From assembly GCF_014648275.1 (NCBI RefSeq), contig NZ_BMQU01000023.1, positions 1-64,000 on the forward strand: DNA of 64,000 bases, given 5' to 3'. The stretch is from Pseudomonas laurentiana. Its GTDB lineage: Bacteria > Pseudomonadota > Gammaproteobacteria > Pseudomonadales > Pseudomonadaceae. Numbering within the stretch: the first letter of the stretch is position 1; each line of letters starts with the position of its first letter. Under the pieces are notes generated by a model. That model was not told where the DNA came from, did not search any database, and saw only the letters and a program-made list of their open reading frames with translations. This document shows, one piece after another, positions 59,770 to 64,000 of the stretch. Position numbers and translations under genes: made by a program.

Positions 59770-60729
59770 TTACGGCACCGTGACCAATTCAACCGGTGTC
59801 TGGATGACATTTTCAGCATCCGCCTCAAGGGCCTCCCCCTTGAGCATTCTCAGCGCCGCCTCAATACCGAACACAGCCTGCCTGGCGGCGAACTGGTCAG
59901 CACTGGCCAGCACTCGGCCATCACCGAGCATGGGCTTGATTGCATTGATGTTGTCGTAGCCCACCACCTGTACCTTGCCCGCCTTGCCGGCCGCCCGCAC
60001 AGCCGAGACCGCACCCAGCGCCATGCTGTCGTTGCCGGCCAGCAAGGCCTTGATATCGGGGTACTCGTTGAGCATGGCCAAGGCTACGGAACGCCCCTTG
60101 TCGATCTCCCAGTGACCTGACTGCACCGAGACAATCGTTATCTGCGCCGCGTCCATTGCATCCTTGAAGCCCGCCGTGCGCTGCTGAGCATTGGTGGTAG
60201 TCGATATACCCTCAATGATGCCGACCTGATCACCCGCGGAAAGCCTGGCGGCCAGGTAGTCACCCACCAGACGAGCGCCCTTTCGGTTATCTGGCCCCAC
60301 GAACGGCACACTGAGGTTCTTGCTTTTGAGTACGGCAGGATCAAGGCGGTTATCAATATTGACCACCGCGATTCCGGCCTCCATGGCCTTCTTGATCACC
60401 GGCACCAGCGCCTTGGAGTCTGCCGGCGCAATCACCAGCGCATCGACCTGGGAAACGATCATCTGTTCGACGATACGAATCTGGCTGCTGGTATCGGACT
60501 CATCCTTGATGCCATTGGAGAGCAGATCGAAATCACCCGCATGAGCTTTCTGGTAGGCCTTGGCACCGTCTTCCATCGTCAGGAAGAACTCGTTGGCCAG
60601 GGACTTCATGACCAAGGCAACCCTAGGCTTCTCTACCGTAGGTTCGACGGCCTGGGCAAAGGAAAGCAAAGCCCCCAGCGCGGTCAGCACAGCGCCCGCC
60701 AGCAGGCGCCCAGTAAGCGGCAACGTCAT
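59770..60729 (-). CDS. rbsB: Ribose-binding periplasmic protein
   Basis: 319 aa from the ATG at 60729 with GGAG 7 nt upstream. Signal peptide TGRLLAGAVLTALGALLSFA then QAVEPTVE; mature type-1 sugar-binding fold with VALVMKSLANEFFLTMEDGA and ALLAGNDSMALGAVSAVRAA. First gene of rbsBACRK; no rbsD is present. Confidence 0.95.
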   Translation of the reverse strand: MTLPLTGRLLAGAVLTALGALLSFAQAVEPTVEKPRVALVMKSLANEFFLTMEDGAKAYQKAHAGDFDLLSNGIKDESDTSSQIRIVEQMIVSQVDALVIAPADSKALVPVIKKAMEAGIAVVNIDNRLDPAVLKSKNLSVPFVGPDNRKGARLVGDYLAARLSAGDQVGIIEGISTTTNAQQRTAGFKDAMDAAQITIVSVQSGHWEIDKGRSVALAMLNEYPDIKALLAGNDSMALGAVSAVRAAGKAGKVQVVGYDNINAIKPMLGDGRVLASADQFAARQAVFGIEAALRMLKGEALEADAENVIQTPVELVTVP

Positions 60730-60761
60730 GCAAGCACTCCGATAATTATTGTTATTGAACG

Positions 60762-60773
60762 GCAAACGTTTGC
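60762..60773. promoter_or_regulatory. RbsR operator candidate
   Basis: GCAAACGTTTGC, a perfect 12-bp palindrome with the central CG typical of LacI-family operators, 33 bp upstream of the rbsB start. Confidence 0.75.
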
Positions 60774-62145
<1,372 letters not shown>

Positions 62146-62153
62146 ACCCTGCC

Positions 62154-62188
62154 CCGGGATGCCTGCCGCTCTAGAGCGGGCATCCCGG
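62154..62188. terminator. Stem-loop after ansB
   Basis: CCGGGATGC and CCGCT pair with AGCGG and GCATCCCGG around a CTAG loop, with a 3-nt bulge. No T-run follows on the + strand, so termination is less sure. Confidence 0.55.
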
Positions 62189-62262
62189 CACAAAAAAATA
62201 TTCATTGGTGTGCAGCAAATCGCCGCACACACTGTCTGAAGCGCTCCTGCACCCACAAGGTG

Positions 62263-62303
62263 TTGCGAAATGGCCTACAGTAAAATACTGTATGCACATA
62301 CAG
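62263..62303 (+). promoter_or_regulatory. Promoter with LexA box for DUF1654-endA
   Basis: TTGCGA (62263-62268), 17-bp spacer, TACTGT (62286-62291). The perfect inverted SOS box CTGTATGCACATACAG (62288-62303) overlaps the -10, so LexA should block it and DNA damage should induce it. Confidence 0.8.
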
Positions 62304-62322
62304 CAAAAACAAGGAACGCTCC

Positions 62323-62571
62323 ATGGCAACCACCTCCTCAGCATCAACCCCCGCCAGCAGCTACGAACAACTCGGCCTGCGCATCCAGAAAGTCATCAAT
62401 TCGCCGACCGCACAGAAAGCACGGTCAGCACTGATCTTTCGCCTGGAACATGAATCCCCCGACGACTGGGAAACCCTGCTCGAAGAAATCGCCGAGAACG
62501 ATAACGTCACGCTCGCGCATCGCGATGATGGCGGCGTTCAGATTTTCTGGGTTGTACCGAAGGAAGATTGA
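62323..62571 (+). CDS. DUF1654 family protein (chromosomal copy)
   Basis: 82 aa. YEQLGLRIQKVINSPTAQKA, PDDWETLLEEIAENDNVTLA, VQIFWVVPKED. Same family as the prophage protein at 30031. It is 6 nt before endA and under a LexA box, so it is a damage-response protein, perhaps acting with or on the nuclease. Function not established. Confidence 0.9.
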   Translation: MATTSSASTPASSYEQLGLRIQKVINSPTAQKARSALIFRLEHESPDDWETLLEEIAENDNVTLAHRDDGGVQIFWVVPKED

Positions 62572-62577
62572 GCACGC

Positions 62578-63267
62578 ATGAGATTCAAGATTTTTGCAGT
62601 GCTCTGCCTGCTGCTCAGTTTCGCCGCCCACGCCGACGCCCCCCGCACGTTCAGCGAAGCCAAAAAAGTGGCCTGGAAGCTGTACGCCCCGCAATCGACC
62701 GAGTTCTATTGCGGCTGCAAATACAAGGGCAACCGTGTCGACCTCGAAGCGTGCGGTTATGTGCCGCGCAAAAACGCCAGCCGTGCCGCACGGATCGAAT
62801 GGGAGCACATTGTGCCAGCCTGGCAAATTGGCCATCAGCGCCAGTGCTGGCAGGACGGCGGACGCAAGAACTGCTCGCGCAATGACCAGGTCTATCAGCG
62901 CGCCGAAGCCGACCTGCACAACCTGGTACCGAGCATCGGCGAGGTCAACGGTGACCGCAGCAACTTCAGCTTTGGCTGGCTACCCGAGCAGAGCGGACAA
63001 TACGGCTCGTGCCTGACCCAGATCGACTTCAAGGCGAAGAAGGTGATGCCGCGCCCATCCATTCGAGGCATGATCGCGCGCACCTACTTCTATATGAGCA
63101 AACAGTACAACCTGCGCCTGTCAAAACAGGATCGCCAGCTGTACGAGGCCTGGAACAAAACCTACCCACCCCAGGCCTGGGAACTTCAGCGCAACCAGCG
63201 GGTGGCGTGCGTCATGGGCCACGGCAATGAGTTTGTCGGACCGGTAAACATGAAGGCCTGCGGTTGA
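62578..63267 (+). CDS. endA: Endonuclease I (periplasmic/secreted DNase)
   Basis: 229 aa. Signal peptide (MRFKIFAVLCLLLSFAAHAD), then YCGCKYKGNRVDLEACGY, IEWEHIVPAWQIGHQRQCWQ with the EWEHIVPA catalytic His, and DLHNLVPSIGEVNGDRSNFS. Degrades double-stranded DNA. SOS control together with DUF1654 is inferred from the operon. Confidence 0.95.
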   Translation: MRFKIFAVLCLLLSFAAHADAPRTFSEAKKVAWKLYAPQSTEFYCGCKYKGNRVDLEACGYVPRKNASRAARIEWEHIVPAWQIGHQRQCWQDGGRKNCSRNDQVYQRAEADLHNLVPSIGEVNGDRSNFSFGWLPEQSGQYGSCLTQIDFKAKKVMPRPSIRGMIARTYFYMSKQYNLRLSKQDRQLYEAWNKTYPPQAWELQRNQRVACVMGHGNEFVGPVNMKACG

Positions 63268-63325
63268 CGCGCCGGGCAGCGCCTGCAGGCAAGCGCTGCC
63301 CGACATTCACCAGCAACCGACGCGA

Positions 63326-63895
63326 CTATCGCGGCGCGTCGTGCTGGATCACCACCGAATCGATACCCAGCCGCGCCATGACATCGGCTTTCTGCGTCAA
63401 GGCGGCAGCCTTGTCCGCGTAGGGGCCAAGCAGCACTACCGGCTTACCCTCGCGGTAAATCACTGACGACGGGATGCCACGCTCAATCAGCCGCGCTGTC
63501 ATGTCCGTCAGCGCGCCCATGTTCGCCCCCTGAATGATTTCGACATCCCAGCCCTGAGCAGCCGGCTGGTCGGCCAGCGCCTCGGCCTTGCGCTGCAGGT
63601 CAGCACCGCCGCAGATTTCGCGCAGACGCAGGCTGTTGCCTTCCTGGTCGATGATCACTTCGTACTCGGCGCCCTGCTTGATCGCCACGTAGCTGCGATA
63701 GGCTTCCACCACGCCCGCCGCGTCCTTGCCGCGAACCTGACCGCAGATATCACCTTGCTCATTAATACGAACATTGGCGAACTTGGCCGTTTTCGGGTTT
63801 TGTAAATGCTCGGCGACCTTGTTGTGAGCGCGTTCTACATCATTCTCACAGCCGGCCAATGCCAGCATCGCCATTACCACCGCCACTTTGCGCAC
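63326..63895 (-). CDS. SPOR-type lipoprotein
   Basis: 189 aa from a GTG at 63895 with GGAG 8 nt upstream. Lipobox LALAGC near residue 15. Middle NPKTAKFANVRINEQGDICG and VEAYRSYVAIKQGAEYEVII; the C-terminal region QGWDVEIIQGANMGALTDMT, KPVVLLGPYADKAAALTQKA has the SPOR peptidoglycan-binding pattern. Role in the envelope unknown. Confidence 0.82.
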   Translation of the reverse strand: MRKVAVVMAMLALAGCENDVERAHNKVAEHLQNPKTAKFANVRINEQGDICGQVRGKDAAGVVEAYRSYVAIKQGAEYEVIIDQEGNSLRLREICGGADLQRKAEALADQPAAQGWDVEIIQGANMGALTDMTARLIERGIPSSVIYREGKPVVLLGPYADKAAALTQKADVMARLGIDSVVIQHDAPR

Positions 63896-64000
63896 GCGCC
63901 TATCTCCTGATTCCCAGCGGCGGATTTTAGCACCTGCAGGGCAACGGCAGTTACAGCGCATCATCCTCGCAAGGACGCAAATCGAGTAGGAGGCGAGTTC

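Overview
The window is a Pseudomonas chromosome segment, probably of the fluorescens/putida type. Positions 1 to about 45,520 are a lambda-type siphovirus prophage, and 45,523-64,000 are host core genome. Evidence for the host: the gene order thrS-infC-rpmI-rplT-pheS-pheT-ihfA-merR-tRNA-Pro, an infC that starts at ATT, a DUF1654-endA pair behind a CTG-N10-CAG LexA box, a rbsBACRK ribose operon and a periplasmic glutaminase-asparaginase. Assignments come from reading the sequence and recognising families; no database search was run.

Prophage. The integrase end abuts tRNA-Pro(GGG), whose 3' end faces the prophage, so this is one attachment junction. The other end lies off the left edge and cuts a minor tail gene. 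In lambda terms the map runs right to left: int-xis, early genes, immunity, replication, nin region, late regulator, lysis, packaging, head, tail. Immunity sits at 26.4-27.3 kb with cI (+) and cro (-) divergent over operators built on AACACG-N3-CGTGTT. The same 15-bp sites recur at 30.4-30.5 kb over the promoter of the + early operon (30.87-44.95 kb: recombination, nuclease, DNA methylation, excision, integration). Its 350-nt leader carries a boxA. Between cI and this promoter lies an accessory block: a DUF433/PIN-like toxin-antitoxin pair, a membrane zinc-ribbon protein and a LexA-box DUF1654 gene. The minus-strand operon from cro carries O (with internal iterons), P, ninB, ninG, a Q-position protein, a tRNA-Gly(TCC), holins, a proteasome-like hydrolase, terminase, portal, capsid and tail genes.

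Notable prophage features. The tail chaperone gene has an exact lambda-type GGGAAAG slippery heptamer that joins it to a -1-frame extension. A P22 immI-like module (Arc-like, antirepressor, KilA-N, divergent Mnt-like) is inserted between the tail chaperone and tape-measure genes. Six HNH-AP2 endonucleases are scattered through the prophage. Several single genes with their own terminators interrupt operons (morons), and five small genes run antisense inside the early operon.

Host part. The translation cluster (thrS to ihfA) is on the minus strand. After it come a small secreted protein, a cold-shock protein, an I78-type inhibitor lipoprotein, the ribose operon with a palindromic operator before rbsB, ansB, the SOS-box DUF1654-endA operon and a SPOR lipoprotein.
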